Positions 37,395-46,566 of a DNA stretch of 64,000 bases are shown one piece after another. Source of the stretch: Coriobacteriia bacterium (GTDB taxonomy: Bacteria; Actinomycetota; Coriobacteriia; Anaerosomatales; Anaerosomataceae); the NCBI GenBank assembly GCA_030651765.1, contig JAUSBY010000012.1, positions 118,501 through 182,500 on the forward strand, written 5' to 3'. The notes under the pieces were generated by a model. The model saw only the letters and a program-made list of their open reading frames with translations. It was not told the DNA's origin and did not search any database. Numbering within the stretch: position 1 is the first letter of the stretch; each line of letters begins with the position of its first letter. A program made the position numbers and the translations under genes.

Positions 37395-37967
37395 ATGGTC
37401 ACTCGCGCGATGAGCGACCCGGGGCTTGTGGCGGCGGTCGCCACGGGCGACGAGCAGGCATTCGCCTCGCTCGTCCGCCTACACTCAGACGCCGTGTATG
37501 GCCACGCGTTCCGCTTCTTCGGCGACCGACAGACCGCAGAAGACGCGACGCAGGAGGTGTTCGTCAAGGTGTTCCGCACCATCACGACATTCGACGGAAG
37601 GGCCAAGTTCAGCACGTGGCTCTACCGCGTGACGCGCAACGTGTGCCTCGATATGGCCCGCGCCGGAAAGCGCGTCCCGCAGCCGGTGGATCCGGTGAGC
37701 CTGGAGCCGCTCTCAACGGCCGACTTCGCTGACGATGTCGTGCTCGCCGAAGCGATCGAGCGTGCGATGAGGGCGCTCGCGCCGGAGGACCGGGACGCGC
37801 TTGGCGCAGTCACGCTGTTCGGCCTGTCGTACGCCGAGGCGGCCGAGACGCTCGGGATCCCGGTCGGGACCGTGAAGTCGCGGGTGTTCCGGGCACGACG
37901 CCTGCTGACGGCCGTACTCCAGGATGCCGAAGGAGGTGTGGGAAATGGACTGCCTGCGAGCAGCTGA
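37395..37967 (+). CDS. ECF-type RNA polymerase sigma factor
   Basis: 190 residues. Region 2 reads AFASLVRLHSDAVYGHAFRFFGD...AEDATQEVFVKVFRTITTFDGRAKFSTWLYRVTRNVCLD, and region 4 has LFGLSYAEAAETLGIPVGTVKSRVFRARRLL. Proline- and alanine-rich linkage lies between. GAAGG lies immediately before the ATG. It overlaps a zinc-finger anti-sigma gene by 23 bases, so it is likely part of an envelope-stress or redox-sensing pair. It diverges from tgt. Confidence 0.93.
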   Translation: MVTRAMSDPGLVAAVATGDEQAFASLVRLHSDAVYGHAFRFFGDRQTAEDATQEVFVKVFRTITTFDGRAKFSTWLYRVTRNVCLDMARAGKRVPQPVDPVSLEPLSTADFADDVVLAEAIERAMRALAPEDRDALGAVTLFGLSYAEAAETLGIPVGTVKSRVFRARRLLTAVLQDAEGGVGNGLPASS

Positions 37968-38988
37968 GATCCTCTCGGCGGCGCACGACGGTGAGCGCAT
38001 GGACGCTGCGGAGCTTGCGGAGGCGCACGAGCACTGCGCGGTGTGCGCCGAGTGCCTCGCGCTGGAGGCCACCCTTGTGCGCCTCGACGCCGTTCCCGCA
38101 CCCGCCGCGCCTGACGAACTCGTTGAGCGGCTCGTGGTACTGAGCGCGCAGGCCGCTGCCGACATCCGCGAGTCTGCGCTTGCCGAACGTGTACTCGCCG
38201 ACAGTGGCATCGCCCTGACCACACCGTCCGACGAGGCGGGGGCGCGACGCGCCCGTCTCCTGCCCGAGTGGTGGGCGCCCAGGTTCACCGCGTTCGCGGC
38301 GGCTGCCGTCGTCATGGTCGTCGCGCTCGGCGTGGGCGCCGCCGGACTCATCGGGACACTCGGTTCGCAGCGAACAGGCGACGACCTGGTCGTATTCGAA
38401 ACGGTCGAAGCGCCCGCCACCGATGGAACCGCGGACGACTCGGCCGCGCTGTCCTCCCCTTCCGCCGAAGCCGACCGCGCCGCGGCGGGGCAGGTGGCGC
38501 CGCCCTACGTCGCGCTCGACTCGGTGATATGGCACCTTGACGGCACCGCGATGGCCGCCCCGTCGGCGGTCACGACCGCAGGCGTCGTCGCAAGCAGTCT
38601 CTCCGCGGCCGACACCGCCGCTACGAAGTCACACACCGCGTTCGTTTCGAGCGACGGCGCCACGCTGTGGATCGAAGGCGACGACGGTTCGTACCTCCAG
38701 TTCTCCCGCGTGACCCGCACCCTCGGCCTGAGTCCGTACGTTCTCACCAGCGACACGCCGCTGGTGCGCTTCGGCGTATGGCCGGGGCTGCCGGCACGCT
38801 TCCAGCCACCCGCATCCGACGACGGTTCGCCGACGTTTGCGTACTACGGGTTCGATGACCTCGGTCGCAGCGTGTACGTCCCTGTGTCCGGACTTCCGAC
38901 CGATGGTTTCGCGATCGCGCCGGGAACCCCGGCCAACGACCCGGCGGCAGGCAACCCGAACTGGACCTGGTGGGAGCCGCTCCGGTAG
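37945..38988 (+). CDS. Membrane anti-sigma factor with ZAS zinc motif
   Basis: 347 residues. The N-terminal helical domain contains HCAVCAEC, giving His30-x3-Cys34-x2-Cys37, the ZAS motif that binds zinc and an ECF sigma factor. One helix (FTAFAAAAVVMVVALGVGAAG, about 114-138) anchors the protein. The extracellular part is Ala/Ser/Thr-rich to about 210, then forms a folded domain (AFVSSDGATLWIEGDDGSYLQF...FPPASDDGSPTF-like). It is the cognate partner of the preceding sigma gene. GGAGGTG lies five bases before the chosen ATG. The signal it senses is unknown. Confidence 0.88.
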   Translation: MDCLRAAEILSAAHDGERMDAAELAEAHEHCAVCAECLALEATLVRLDAVPAPAAPDELVERLVVLSAQAAADIRESALAERVLADSGIALTTPSDEAGARRARLLPEWWAPRFTAFAAAAVVMVVALGVGAAGLIGTLGSQRTGDDLVVFETVEAPATDGTADDSAALSSPSAEADRAAAGQVAPPYVALDSVIWHLDGTAMAAPSAVTTAGVVASSLSAADTAATKSHTAFVSSDGATLWIEGDDGSYLQFSRVTRTLGLSPYVLTSDTPLVRFGVWPGLPARFQPPASDDGSPTFAYYGFDDLGRSVYVPVSGLPTDGFAIAPGTPANDPAAGNPNWTWWEPLR

Positions 38989-38995
38989 CGCTTGC

Positions 38996-40030
38996 CTACA
39001 GGATCAGCATCGCGTCGCCGAAACTCAGGAAGCGGTACTTCTCCACGCGCGCCGCGTCGTACGCGTGCATGATGAGCTCCCGGCCGGCGAACGCGCTCAC
39101 CATCATCAGCAGCGTCGAGCGCGGCATGTGGTAGTTGGTCACGAGAGCGTCGACGACCCCGAAGCTGAAACCCGGCAGGATGAACAGGTCGGTAAGACCC
39201 TCGGCAGCCTCCACGAGTCCGGTCTCCTCGTTAAACGCGCTCTCGAGAGCACGGACGGTGGTCGTGCCGACCGCGATGACACGACTGCCGCGGGCCCGGG
39301 CGTCGTTGACGGCCTCGGCGGCATGCGCGGGGACGCGGAAGTGTTCCGTATGGATGTGGTGATCGTGCGGGTCCTCGGCCGACACGGGCCGGAAGGTGTC
39401 GAGTCCCACATCGAGTTCGACCGTTGCCAGATGCATCCCGGCGTGCTGGACCTCTTCGAGCAACTCAGACGTGAAGTGCAGCCCGGCGGTGGGTGCCGCA
39501 ACGCTGTGCTCATCGGTGGCGTAGACGGTCTGATACGCGGACGGATCGCGGAGCGGCTCGGTGATGTACGGCGGCAAAGGCAGCTCGCCTAACCGGTGGA
39601 CAGCATCGAGGAAGCTCCCCGATCGGGTGTGGAACTGGATGAGACGCGCGCCCGAGTCCTCGAGAACGTCCACGACCAACCCGGTGAGCTCACCATCGCC
39701 GAAGACGACCCGGGCTCCCGGCTTGAGACGACGGCCCGGCTTGACGAGACACTCCCAGGCGTCCTCGTACGCGCGTCTGAGCAGCAGGACCTCCACCGCC
39801 CCGCCTGTCTCGTCCTTGGCGCCGTGGAGACGGGCGGGTAGAACGCGCGTCTGGTTGACCACCAGGACGTCGCCGGGGTGCAGATACTCGAGCACATCAC
39901 GGAACACGCGGTGATCGAGTTGGCCGCTCGCGCGGTCCACGACCATGAGACGACACGCATCACGCGGCTCGGCCGGGTGCTGGGCGATGAGCCCGCTCGG
40001 CAGCTCGTAGTCGAAGTCATCGGTCCTCAC
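38996..40030 (-). CDS. queA: S-adenosylmethionine:tRNA ribosyltransferase-isomerase
   Basis: 344 residues, full length. MRTDDFDYELPSGLIAQHPAEPRDACRLMVVDR is the canonical N-terminus, with NQTRVLPARLHG, AAPTAGLHFTSELLEE and GTTTVRALES following. It converts preQ1-tRNA to epoxyqueuosine-tRNA. It overlaps queH by four bases, pairing consecutive steps of queuosine synthesis, and converges with the anti-sigma gene, leaving seven bases between stops. Confidence 0.96.
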   Translation of the reverse strand: MRTDDFDYELPSGLIAQHPAEPRDACRLMVVDRASGQLDHRVFRDVLEYLHPGDVLVVNQTRVLPARLHGAKDETGGAVEVLLLRRAYEDAWECLVKPGRRLKPGARVVFGDGELTGLVVDVLEDSGARLIQFHTRSGSFLDAVHRLGELPLPPYITEPLRDPSAYQTVYATDEHSVAAPTAGLHFTSELLEEVQHAGMHLATVELDVGLDTFRPVSAEDPHDHHIHTEHFRVPAHAAEAVNDARARGSRVIAVGTTTVRALESAFNEETGLVEAAEGLTDLFILPGFSFGVVDALVTNYHMPRSTLLMMVSAFAGRELIMHAYDAARVEKYRFLSFGDAMLIL

Positions 40031-40650
40031 CGCTGGTGCCTCCCGGGGTCGGCGTCTTGGGGCAGTGTATCGCGTCGCTGTGACGCACGCGCGGAGGAGC
40101 GCGCGGTTCTTCGTTCAGCTCGGTCACGATCCGCCTCGACAGCCGAAGGAGCGCATCCGCAGTAGTTCTGGCGGTACATGCCGAGTGCGCGGGAACGCCG
40201 CGTTGCCTCGGGATATCGCTCGCGGAAGTCCGTGGGAAGAAAGCGGATGCCGGCCCGGGCGCACGCCGCCTCCCCCGCCTCGCGGATCGCGACGGGATCC
40301 TGATACGGGCTCACGGTGAGCGTGGTGGCGACGGCATCGTAGCCGCAACGCGCAGCCTCCACGGCGACCATGCCGATGCGCAGCTCGTAGCATGCCCGAC
40401 AACGCGCGGCGCGATCGTCACCCGCGCCCGCGACGGCCTCGGCCCAGCGCTGAGGCTCGTACGGCAGCTCGGTGACGGCGATACCCTCCTGCGCGGCGTA
40501 AGCGCGCAGGGTGTCCCGTCGGCGCACGTACTCCTCCGCAGGCGCGATGTTGGGATTCGCGTAGCACACCGCGACCTCGGCACCCTCGGCCAGCGCATCG
40601 TACGGCTCGAGTAGGCACGGCCCGCAGCACGCGTGAAGCAGGATCCGCAT
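40027..40650 (-). CDS. queH: Epoxyqueuosine reductase QueH (DUF208)
   Basis: 207 residues. It begins MRILLHACCGPCLLEPYDAL, with the CCGPC cysteine cluster near residue 9 and further conserved Cys at RCRACYELR and NYCGCAPS, proposed to hold an iron-sulfur cluster. QueH replaces the unrelated cobalamin enzyme QueG for the last step to queuosine. The C-terminal 30 residues are basic and probably disordered. It pairs with queA (overlapping) and tgt elsewhere in the window. Confidence 0.92.
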   Translation of the reverse strand: MRILLHACCGPCLLEPYDALAEGAEVAVCYANPNIAPAEEYVRRRDTLRAYAAQEGIAVTELPYEPQRWAEAVAGAGDDRAARCRACYELRIGMVAVEAARCGYDAVATTLTVSPYQDPVAIREAGEAACARAGIRFLPTDFRERYPEATRRSRALGMYRQNYCGCAPSAVEADRDRAERRTARSSARASQRRDTLPQDADPGRHQR

Positions 40651-40695
40651 GTCATACCTCCGACGACAGTCTAACGCGCCGGAACGCCGCGCGCG

Positions 40696-41340
40696 TCACC
40701 CGCCGACGAACGCCGATGCGAAGGTCACGAGCCCGAACAGCACGAACACGACCGCCGAGAAGCGGCCGATGAGATGCGCCGGGAGCCGGGTGCCGATCAT
40801 GGCGCCCACGACGATGGCCGCGGCATCTGCCGCGAGCATGCCGAGCGCGGAGCCGAGCCACACCCCGACCGCTGTGGTGACGGCCCCGGCGTCTGGCGGC
40901 ACCACTCCAGGGGCGAGCGAACCGAGCGCCCGCAACGCCGCGGCGGGATCCGCAGCAATCGAGACGGTCACGAGCTGCGTCTTGTCGCCGAACTCGGCGA
41001 GGAAGAACGCTGCTGCCACCGTGAGCACGGGACCCAATCGCGCTACGGGCCGCGCCTCCTCGTCCACGGAACCATCGCCCGACCCGCGCCAGGTCATGAC
41101 TCCGAAGCCGATGAACAGGAGTCCGGCGGCCACCGCGACGAACCGCACAGGCACGAGCGCGCCCACGGCGCGACCGAAGGCCACGGCCACCAGCTGCAGG
41201 GCGAATACCGCGATCGCGGCTCCGGCGAGGACCTTGACAGGCCGATAGCGCGCGGCGAAGCCCACGAGCAGCAGCTGGCTCTTGTCTCCCAGCTCGGCCA
41301 GCGCGACGAGCACGAACGCTATCAGCGCCGCAGAGAGCAC
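40696..41340 (-). CDS. TMEM165/Gdt1 (UPF0016) family cation transporter, probably Mn2+
   Basis: 214 residues with six predicted helices in two three-helix repeats. Each repeat carries the family ExGDK(S/T) motif: LAELGDKSQLLLVGF near residue 14 and LAEFGDKTQLVTVSIA near 140. Homologues export Mn2+ or exchange Ca2+/Mn2+ for H+. The start is GTG at 41340 after GGAAGGTGG. It is preceded by an exported-protein gene and followed by queH. Confidence 0.88.
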   Translation of the reverse strand: MLSAALIAFVLVALAELGDKSQLLLVGFAARYRPVKVLAGAAIAVFALQLVAVAFGRAVGALVPVRFVAVAAGLLFIGFGVMTWRGSGDGSVDEEARPVARLGPVLTVAAAFFLAEFGDKTQLVTVSIAADPAAALRALGSLAPGVVPPDAGAVTTAVGVWLGSALGMLAADAAAIVVGAMIGTRLPAHLIGRFSAVVFVLFGLVTFASAFVGG

Positions 41341-41371
41341 CGGCCACCTTCCACGTGTCGCGACGTGTGAG

Positions 41372-42097
41372 CTAGGCGTCCCCGGACGAGGGCGTCCGGC
41401 GCGCACGGGTTCGCTCGCGCGCGATCACGACCACGAGCGCAAGGAGCGCGACGGCAAGCGCGCCAAGGAGGATCGGCAGCAGCGGCGAGTCGGACGCCGA
41501 GCCGCCGCCACGACGCCATGAGGCCTCGATCACGTACGCGCCGTTCTGCGTGAGGCGCACGCTACCGAGCGGGTGGAGCGTCTCACCGACGGAGTTCTGC
41601 TGGACCGCGCCAGCGACAGCGGGCGTCGTCTTCACGTCGGCGGCGCCCGCCTCGGCCACGAGCGAGGCGCTGACGAGCACCTCATCGCCCGGGTTCGTCC
41701 ACGTCATCTCACCGGAGACGCGGTTGCCCGAGATCGTCGGCGCCCCGAGCGACACCTCGACCTGGCCGAGGCCCGACTCCTCGATCGTGAACGTGTACAG
41801 ATCCATCGTGCCGACGGTCGTCTTGGTGGTCTGACGGAACGGGTCCGCATCAGGACTGCCGCCGAGCAGCTCACCCGACCAGAGCAGCGTCGCGCCCGTA
41901 GGGACCGGGACGGTCACCGATGCGGGGAGCGACTCGGCGGGGTCGAGTATCGCGGTGACGATGAGCAGCGACTGCGAGACATCACCGGCGGGAGCGTACT
42001 GGATCTGGTACTCCCGCACCGCCGCGGCGTGTGCGGCTCCCGGCAGTAGGATGGCCAGGCTGAGTGCGAGTAGAACCAGGCGCGCGGTGCGAGTCAT
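41372..42097 (-). CDS. Exported, C-terminally membrane-anchored protein of unknown function
   Basis: 241 residues. A signal peptide (residues 1-24, cleavage likely after AHA) precedes a beta-rich ectodomain (YTFTIEESGLGQVEVSLGAP...GEMTWTNPGDEVLVSASLV). A C-terminal helix (LLPILLGALAVALLALVVVIA) and basic tail (RERTRARRTP) follow, giving an ectodomain tethered outside the membrane. GGAGG lies seven bases before the ATG. A TAGAAT box at 42132-42137 suggests its own promoter. I recognise no family. Confidence 0.75.
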   Translation of the reverse strand: MTRTARLVLLALSLAILLPGAAHAAAVREYQIQYAPAGDVSQSLLIVTAILDPAESLPASVTVPVPTGATLLWSGELLGGSPDADPFRQTTKTTVGTMDLYTFTIEESGLGQVEVSLGAPTISGNRVSGEMTWTNPGDEVLVSASLVAEAGAADVKTTPAVAGAVQQNSVGETLHPLGSVRLTQNGAYVIEASWRRGGGSASDSPLLPILLGALAVALLALVVVIARERTRARRTPSSGDA

Positions 42098-42180
42098 GGG
42101 CGGACCTCCGAGGTTGCGTGCTTGAGGCAGCATTCTAGCGCATGTGTGCTCGCACCGGACCTGCCGGACGCGGCACGGCT

Positions 42181-43026
42181 TCAAACCGACGCGGCCTGAG
42201 CAGCGGACACAGTGTTCTCCATGAGCATCGCCCGCGTCATCGGGCCGACGCCGCCGGGCACAGGCGTGATGGCCGAAGCGATCCGCTCCACCGTCTCGAA
42301 GTCGACGTCGCCTACCATGCCCTCGTCCGTGCGGTTGATGCCAACGTCGATGACCACGGCGCCGGGCTTCACGTACGAGGCATCGATCATCTTCGCCCTA
42401 CCGATGGCCGCGACGAGCAGGTCGGCCTCCCGGCATACTGCGGGCAGGTCGGCTGTCCGGGAGTGGCACACCGTCACCGTGGCGTTCGCCTCGAGCAACA
42501 GGAGCGCCATCGGCTTGCCCACGATCGTGGAGCGCCCGACCACGACTGCGCGCATGCCCGTAGGATCGATGTCGTAGGCGCGGAGCATCTCCATCACACC
42601 GGCAGGCGTGCACGCACGGAACCCGGGAAGCCCGCGCACGAGCATCCCGAGGCTCTCGGGGTGAAACCCGTCGACGTCCTTGTGAGGCGAGATCCTTTCG
42701 ATGACCGACTCGGCATCGAGGTGGTCCGGCAGCGGCATCTGGACGAGGATCCCGTGCACCGCCGGATCGGCGTTCAGGGTGTCGATGAGCGCGTCGATCT
42801 CGGGTTGCGTGGTGGATGCCGGCAGACGATGATCGAGACTGCGGATGCCGACCTCCTCGCAGTCCCGCTCCTTCATGCGCACGTAGCTCGCCGAGGCGGG
42901 ATCATCGCCCACGAGAACGACCGCGAGACACGGCGTCACGCCCGCCGACTGAAGCTCACGCACCCGCTCGGCTGCGCGCGCGCGAACCGCCGCCGCCACC
43001 TTCACGCCATCGATGATCGTTGCCAT
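42181..43026 (-). CDS. folD: Bifunctional methylenetetrahydrofolate dehydrogenase/cyclohydrolase
   Basis: 281 residues. [30 protein letters not shown] includes the catalytic Lys, [15 protein letters not shown] and the NAD(P) loop [17 protein letters not shown] follow, and the C-terminus has [27 protein letters not shown]. It interconverts 5,10-methylene- and 10-formyl-tetrahydrofolate. GGAGAG stands four bases before the ATG. Confidence 0.96.
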   Translation of the reverse strand: MATIIDGVKVAAAVRARAAERVRELQSAGVTPCLAVVLVGDDPASASYVRMKERDCEEVGIRSLDHRLPASTTQPEIDALIDTLNADPAVHGILVQMPLPDHLDAESVIERISPHKDVDGFHPESLGMLVRGLPGFRACTPAGVMEMLRAYDIDPTGMRAVVVGRSTIVGKPMALLLLEANATVTVCHSRTADLPAVCREADLLVAAIGRAKMIDASYVKPGAVVIDVGINRTDEGMVGDVDFETVERIASAITPVPGGVGPMTRAMLMENTVSAAQAASV

Positions 43027-43119
43027 GCGCTCTCCAGCTCCCACTGTCCCGGATGCTTCACCGCGCCACCGACGGGCGACGCGGTGACAGTGTACCGAAA
43101 GGGCGGTCGCCCGGTCACT

Positions 43120-43689
43120 TCACCCGAGCGGACGCGCCTTCACGAGTTCGAGGACCGCGCGAAACTCGGGCGTGCCCGCCTCGCCGAGGGCCTCGTAGAT
43201 GACCGACTCGGCCACCGTCACGGTCGCACCGGCGACTCGCAGGCGCTCGAGCGTGACGTCGCGGTCCACATCGCAGCGCGAGCACACCGCATCGGCGACC
43301 ACGTGGACGTCGTAGCCTGCCGAGAGGAGCGCGAGCGCCGTCTGCGTGATGCAGATGTGCGCCTCCATGCCTGTGAGCACGACCTGACGTCGACCGGTCG
43401 CACGGAGCTGCTCGGCGAACGCCGGCTCGCGCAGGCAGTCGAACGTCATCTTGTCCACCGGCGAGTGGGACCCGACCGCGTCGGCGAGTTCGGGCACGGT
43501 GTCACCGAGCCCGCGCGGGTACTGCCGCGTGACGATGACCGGCATGCGGAGCGCGCCGGCGACCCGCGCCAGCAGCGCCGATGCGCCGACCACCGCGTCG
43601 CGCCTGTCCATCACGTCGGCGAGTCGGTCTTGCATGTCGACCAGGACGAGAACGGCGCTTTCACGCGAGACTATGCCCGATGACGACAT
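43120..43689 (-). CDS. Isochorismatase-family cysteine hydrolase
   Basis: 189 residues. The family order is present: VLVDMQDRLADVM (catalytic Asp), PVIVTRQYPRGLGDTV, VDKMTFDCLREPAF (Lys) and VVLTGMEAHICITQTALALLSAGY. The catalytic cysteine is the one in HICITQTA. These enzymes hydrolyse small amide or enol-ether substrates, and the substrate is not identifiable here. It starts at ATG 43689 after GGGAGCGG; an ATG at 43725 is possible. A TAGAAT box lies at 43724-43729. Confidence 0.85.
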   Translation of the reverse strand: MSSSGIVSRESAVLVLVDMQDRLADVMDRRDAVVGASALLARVAGALRMPVIVTRQYPRGLGDTVPELADAVGSHSPVDKMTFDCLREPAFAEQLRATGRRQVVLTGMEAHICITQTALALLSAGYDVHVVADAVCSRCDVDRDVTLERLRVAGATVTVAESVIYEALGEAGTPEFRAVLELVKARPLG

Positions 43690-43799
43690 CACATCCGCTC
43701 CCTTCGACACGTCGGATACTGCCATTCTACCCGCACTGGCCGCTGCCGCATGGGGTATGTTCAGGTGGACGCACCACCGAACCGACCAAGGAGGACCCG

Positions 43800-44147
43800 A
43801 TGTCCGACGCTCCGATACTCGGCCCCGTGAACCACGTCACCGACCTGGACGCCGCGGGCGATTTCGAGAAGAAGCACACTCCCCACATCGACATCGATGA
43901 GGTAGACGGCGGGCTGCTCGTCACCGTCACCGTGGGCTGGGATGTGCCGCACCCCAACCAGCCGGACCACTACATCACGTGGATCGAACTCCTCGCAGGC
44001 GACGCTGCGATAGCGCGCTTCGACCTCTCGCCGATCGCCACGACGCCAGTCATCTCGGTCGTGGTCAACGTCGATCCCGGGACCGTCCTGCGCGCCGTGG
44101 AGCACTGCAACCTGCACGGACTGTGGGCTGCCGAGATCACCGCCTGA
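43800..44147 (+). CDS. sorA: Superoxide reductase (neelaredoxin/desulfoferrodoxin C-terminal type)
   Basis: 115 residues. It reduces superoxide to peroxide without producing oxygen, a marker of anaerobic or microaerophilic life. The iron site is complete: EKKHTPHI (Glu and His), the PHPNQPDHYITWIEL region (two His) and HCNLHGLW (Cys and His). The N-terminal desulforedoxin domain is absent, making it the one-iron class. GGAGGACCCG lies just before the ATG. A hairpin terminator follows. It is divergent from the isochorismatase gene. Confidence 0.94.
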   Translation: MSDAPILGPVNHVTDLDAAGDFEKKHTPHIDIDEVDGGLLVTVTVGWDVPHPNQPDHYITWIELLAGDAAIARFDLSPIATTPVISVVVNVDPGTVLRAVEHCNLHGLWAAEITA

Positions 44148-44175
44148 GCACGCCCGATTCGCTCCGCCGAGACAG

Positions 44176-44201
44176 CAGGGCCCGCCGCATGGCGGGTCCT
44201 G
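44176..44201 (+). terminator. Rho-independent-type terminator after superoxide reductase
   Basis: An 11-bp stem (one GU pair) around a GCAT loop, followed by a TCTTCTCC pyrimidine run, 28 bases after the stop codon. Confidence 0.75.
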
Positions 44202-44221
44202 TCTTCTCCAGCCTCCGGCCG

Positions 44222-44341
44222 CTACCGGCCGGCTTCCTCGCGCTCACGCCGGCGGTGGGCGCTCACCCCGATGAACGTCCCACCGGCAATCACCACGAGT
44301 CCGATCAGCATGCCGATCACGGTCTGCGGGTCGCTGAACAC
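44222..44341 (-). CDS. 39-residue single-pass membrane protein downstream of ruvB
   Basis: GTG start at 44339-44341 with GGAGGG three bases upstream, TAG stop at 44222-44224. The product begins VFSDPQTVIGMLIGLVVIAG, a helix of about 20 hydrophobic residues (MLIGLVVIAGGTFIGV), and ends in a highly charged AHRRREREEAGR tail that should face the cytoplasm. The reading frame is 40 codons, so it is easily missed. It starts 47 bases after the ruvB stop. Function unknown; the strong ribosome-binding site and clear topology support it as a real gene. Confidence 0.65.
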   Translation of the reverse strand: MFSDPQTVIGMLIGLVVIAGGTFIGVSAHRRREREEAGR

Positions 44342-44388
44342 AGGCCCTCCTCTAGCCGCCGCGCGCGGTCACATCGCCTGCCATCGCA

Positions 44389-45453
44389 TCAGAACAGCCC
44401 GTCCTGCCGCGCGGACTCGCTCGGGACCTCCATGCCGAGGTGTTCGTACGCACGCGGCGTGGCCTGCCGGCCCTTTGGCGTGCGTGCAAGGAAGCCGAGC
44501 TGGAGCAGGAACGGCTCGTAGACGTCCTCGAGCGTGTCCGGCTCTTCACCCACGGCGGCCGCGAGCGTGTTCAGCCCGACCGGACGACCGCTGAACGTGC
44601 GCGCCAGGGTTTCCAGTATCGCAAGGTCCATCCGATCGAGGCCCACATGGTCCACCTGGAAGAACGCGAGCGCCTCGGCGGCGATGTTCTCGGTGATGCG
44701 ACCGTCATGACGCACCTGCGCATAGTCGCGGACCCGCTTGAGCAGCCGGTTCGCCAGGCGTGGCGTACCGCGCCCGCGCCGCGCGATCTCCTCGGCGCCT
44801 TCGTCGTCTATAGCCACGCCGAGGATGCCCGCCGAGCGTCGCACGATCGCCGAGAGCTCCTCGACCGTGTAGTACTCCAGCCGGAACGCCATGCCGAAAC
44901 GGTCGCGCAATGGTCCGGTGAGCAGCCCGGTGCGCGTGGTGGCGCCGACGAGCGTGAACGGCGGCAGATCGAGCCGCAAGCTGCGTGCGGCCGGCCCCTT
45001 CCCGATGACGATGTCGATCGAGTAGTCCTCCATCGCCGGGTACAGGACCTCTTCAACCACCCGGGCCAGCCGGTGGATCTCGTCGATGAAGAGCACGTCC
45101 CTCGGTTCGAGGTTCGTGAGTATCGCCGCAAGGTCGCCTGCCCGCTCGATCGCCGGCCCGCTCGTCTGACGCATCTGAACGCCGAGCTCGGCGGCCACCA
45201 CGCCGGCGAGCGTCGTCTTTCCGAGCCCGGGCGGGCCCGATAGCAGCAGGTGGTCGAGTGCCTCGTCGCGAGCCCGTGCGGCATCGATGAGTACGCCGAG
45301 ATTATCCTTGACGCGCGTCTGACCGAGATACTCGTCGAGCTTGCGCGGACGCAGGCTGCGATCTATCTCAAGATCGTCTTCGGTAAACTCGGCCGAGACC
45401 AGCCGCTCGCTGTCGTCGGCCGCATGCGGGTCGTGTTCCCAGGTGGTGCTCAC
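44389..45453 (-). CDS. ruvB: Holliday-junction branch-migration motor RuvB
   Basis: 354 residues. [18 protein letters not shown] opens the AAA+ domain, with Walker [12 protein letters not shown], Walker [26 protein letters not shown] and sensor [18 protein letters not shown]. The C-terminal winged helix holds [37 protein letters not shown]. It overlaps ruvA by four bases in a ruvC-ruvA-ruvB operon preceded by an SOS box. Confidence 0.97.
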   Translation of the reverse strand: MSTTWEHDPHAADDSERLVSAEFTEDDLEIDRSLRPRKLDEYLGQTRVKDNLGVLIDAARARDEALDHLLLSGPPGLGKTTLAGVVAAELGVQMRQTSGPAIERAGDLAAILTNLEPRDVLFIDEIHRLARVVEEVLYPAMEDYSIDIVIGKGPAARSLRLDLPPFTLVGATTRTGLLTGPLRDRFGMAFRLEYYTVEELSAIVRRSAGILGVAIDDEGAEEIARRGRGTPRLANRLLKRVRDYAQVRHDGRITENIAAEALAFFQVDHVGLDRMDLAILETLARTFSGRPVGLNTLAAAVGEEPDTLEDVYEPFLLQLGFLARTPKGRQATPRAYEHLGMEVPSESARQDGLF

Positions 45454-46031
45454 GCGCCACCTCCGAGCCGCCTGAGCGCGTGTTTCAGGAGCGCCTGGGC
45501 CTCGTCCGGGCCGTCATAGCCCTTGAGCGCAACGGCCACCTCGGCGGCGCTGAATCCCATCGAAGCGAGTGCGTCGGACGCCTCGGCTCCTGCACTTCCC
45601 GATGCAGCGATCCGCGGACCGAGCCCCGGCGCCCCGACCTTGTCCTTGAGTTCGATGATGAGCCGCTGCGCGGTCTTCTTCCCGATTCCCGGCACCGTGG
45701 CGATGAGTGTGTCGTCCTCGCGGGCGATCGCCTCCACGAGCGCCGCGGGCGCCAGCGCCGAGAGCGCCGACAGAGCCACTTTGGGTCCCACGCCGGAGAC
45801 CGTGATGAGCTTCTCGAACAGGTCCTGCTCCTCGGTGCTCTCGAATCCGAACAGCGTGAGTTCGTCTTCACGCACGTGCAGGTAGGTGAAGACGGTCACT
45901 TCATCTCCCGTAGCGGGGAGATGCGCGAGCGAACTCGTCGACATGAACAGTCTCAGACCGATGCCGCCGACTTCGATGACGCAGGAACCTGCCGTCCTCG
46001 CAACCACCCGGCCGGTCACGTGAGCGATCAT
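45450..46031 (-). CDS. ruvA: Holliday-junction binding protein RuvA
   Basis: 193 residues. Domain I ([29 protein letters not shown]) is followed by the two helix-hairpin-helix motifs ([19 protein letters not shown] and [19 protein letters not shown]). The C-terminal domain III ([30 protein letters not shown]) contacts RuvB. It overlaps ruvC and ruvB by four bases each. Confidence 0.96.
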   Translation of the reverse strand: MIAHVTGRVVARTAGSCVIEVGGIGLRLFMSTSSLAHLPATGDEVTVFTYLHVREDELTLFGFESTEEQDLFEKLITVSGVGPKVALSALSALAPAALVEAIAREDDTLIATVPGIGKKTAQRLIIELKDKVGAPGLGPRIAASGSAGAEASDALASMGFSAAEVAVALKGYDGPDEAQALLKHALRRLGGGA

Positions 46032-46519
46032 CGACGACCACCGCCAACCGCCGGGGAAGTGCGCATGTTGACGTGACAGATCGCTGCCGCCAAGGCATCA
46101 GCGGCGTGATCGGGATGTGGCTCGGCAGCCAGGCCGAGAATCGCCTTCACCATGTACTGGACCTGACGCTTCTCGGCGCCGCCGGTGCCAACGACCGCGA
46201 GCTTGATCTCTCCGGGGCCGTACTCGCCCACTGTGAGCGCAGCCGCGGCCAGCAGCGCGACGCCCCGGGCCTGCCCGGTCGCAAACGCGGTCTTGGCGTT
46301 GTTCGAGAAGTAGACGTTCTCCACGGCCGCCTCGGACGGCCGGTAGCGCTCGATGACCGCGGTGATGCCGCTGTGGATGCTCGAAAGACGCTCAGCGGTC
46401 GGAATATCGGCGCCGGTGGCGATGCACCCGTATGCGAGGCACCGCATCCGGCTACCCTGCTGCTCGATCACGCCCCACCCCGTGTTCTTCAGACCCGGGT
46501 CGATGCCGAGAACGATCAC
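46028..46519 (-). CDS. ruvC: Holliday-junction resolvase RuvC
   Basis: 163 residues from the GTG at 46519 (IVLGIDPGLKNTGWGVIE is the standard start; GGAG lies five bases upstream). Catalytic acids are visible at GIDPG, AVENVYFSNN and PHPDHAADALAAAICH. RuvC cuts Holliday junctions and works with RuvAB encoded next. A LexA-type operator precedes the gene. Confidence 0.96.
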   Translation of the reverse strand: MIVLGIDPGLKNTGWGVIEQQGSRMRCLAYGCIATGADIPTAERLSSIHSGITAVIERYRPSEAAVENVYFSNNAKTAFATGQARGVALLAAAALTVGEYGPGEIKLAVVGTGGAEKRQVQYMVKAILGLAAEPHPDHAADALAAAICHVNMRTSPAVGGGRR

Positions 46520-46542
46520 GCAGGCTCCAACCGCCGACAATC

Positions 46543-46554
46543 GAACGTATGTTC
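46543..46554. promoter_or_regulatory. LexA (SOS) box upstream of ruvCAB
   Basis: The palindrome GAAC-GTAT-GTTC matches the Gram-positive/actinobacterial SOS box (GAACnnnnGTTC) exactly, 24 bases upstream of the ruvC start codon. A -10-like TATCCT lies just upstream on the minus strand, so bound LexA would block transcription. ruvCAB is a classical SOS operon in this group. Confidence 0.85.
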
Positions 46555-46566
46555 AGGATAGCGCGA

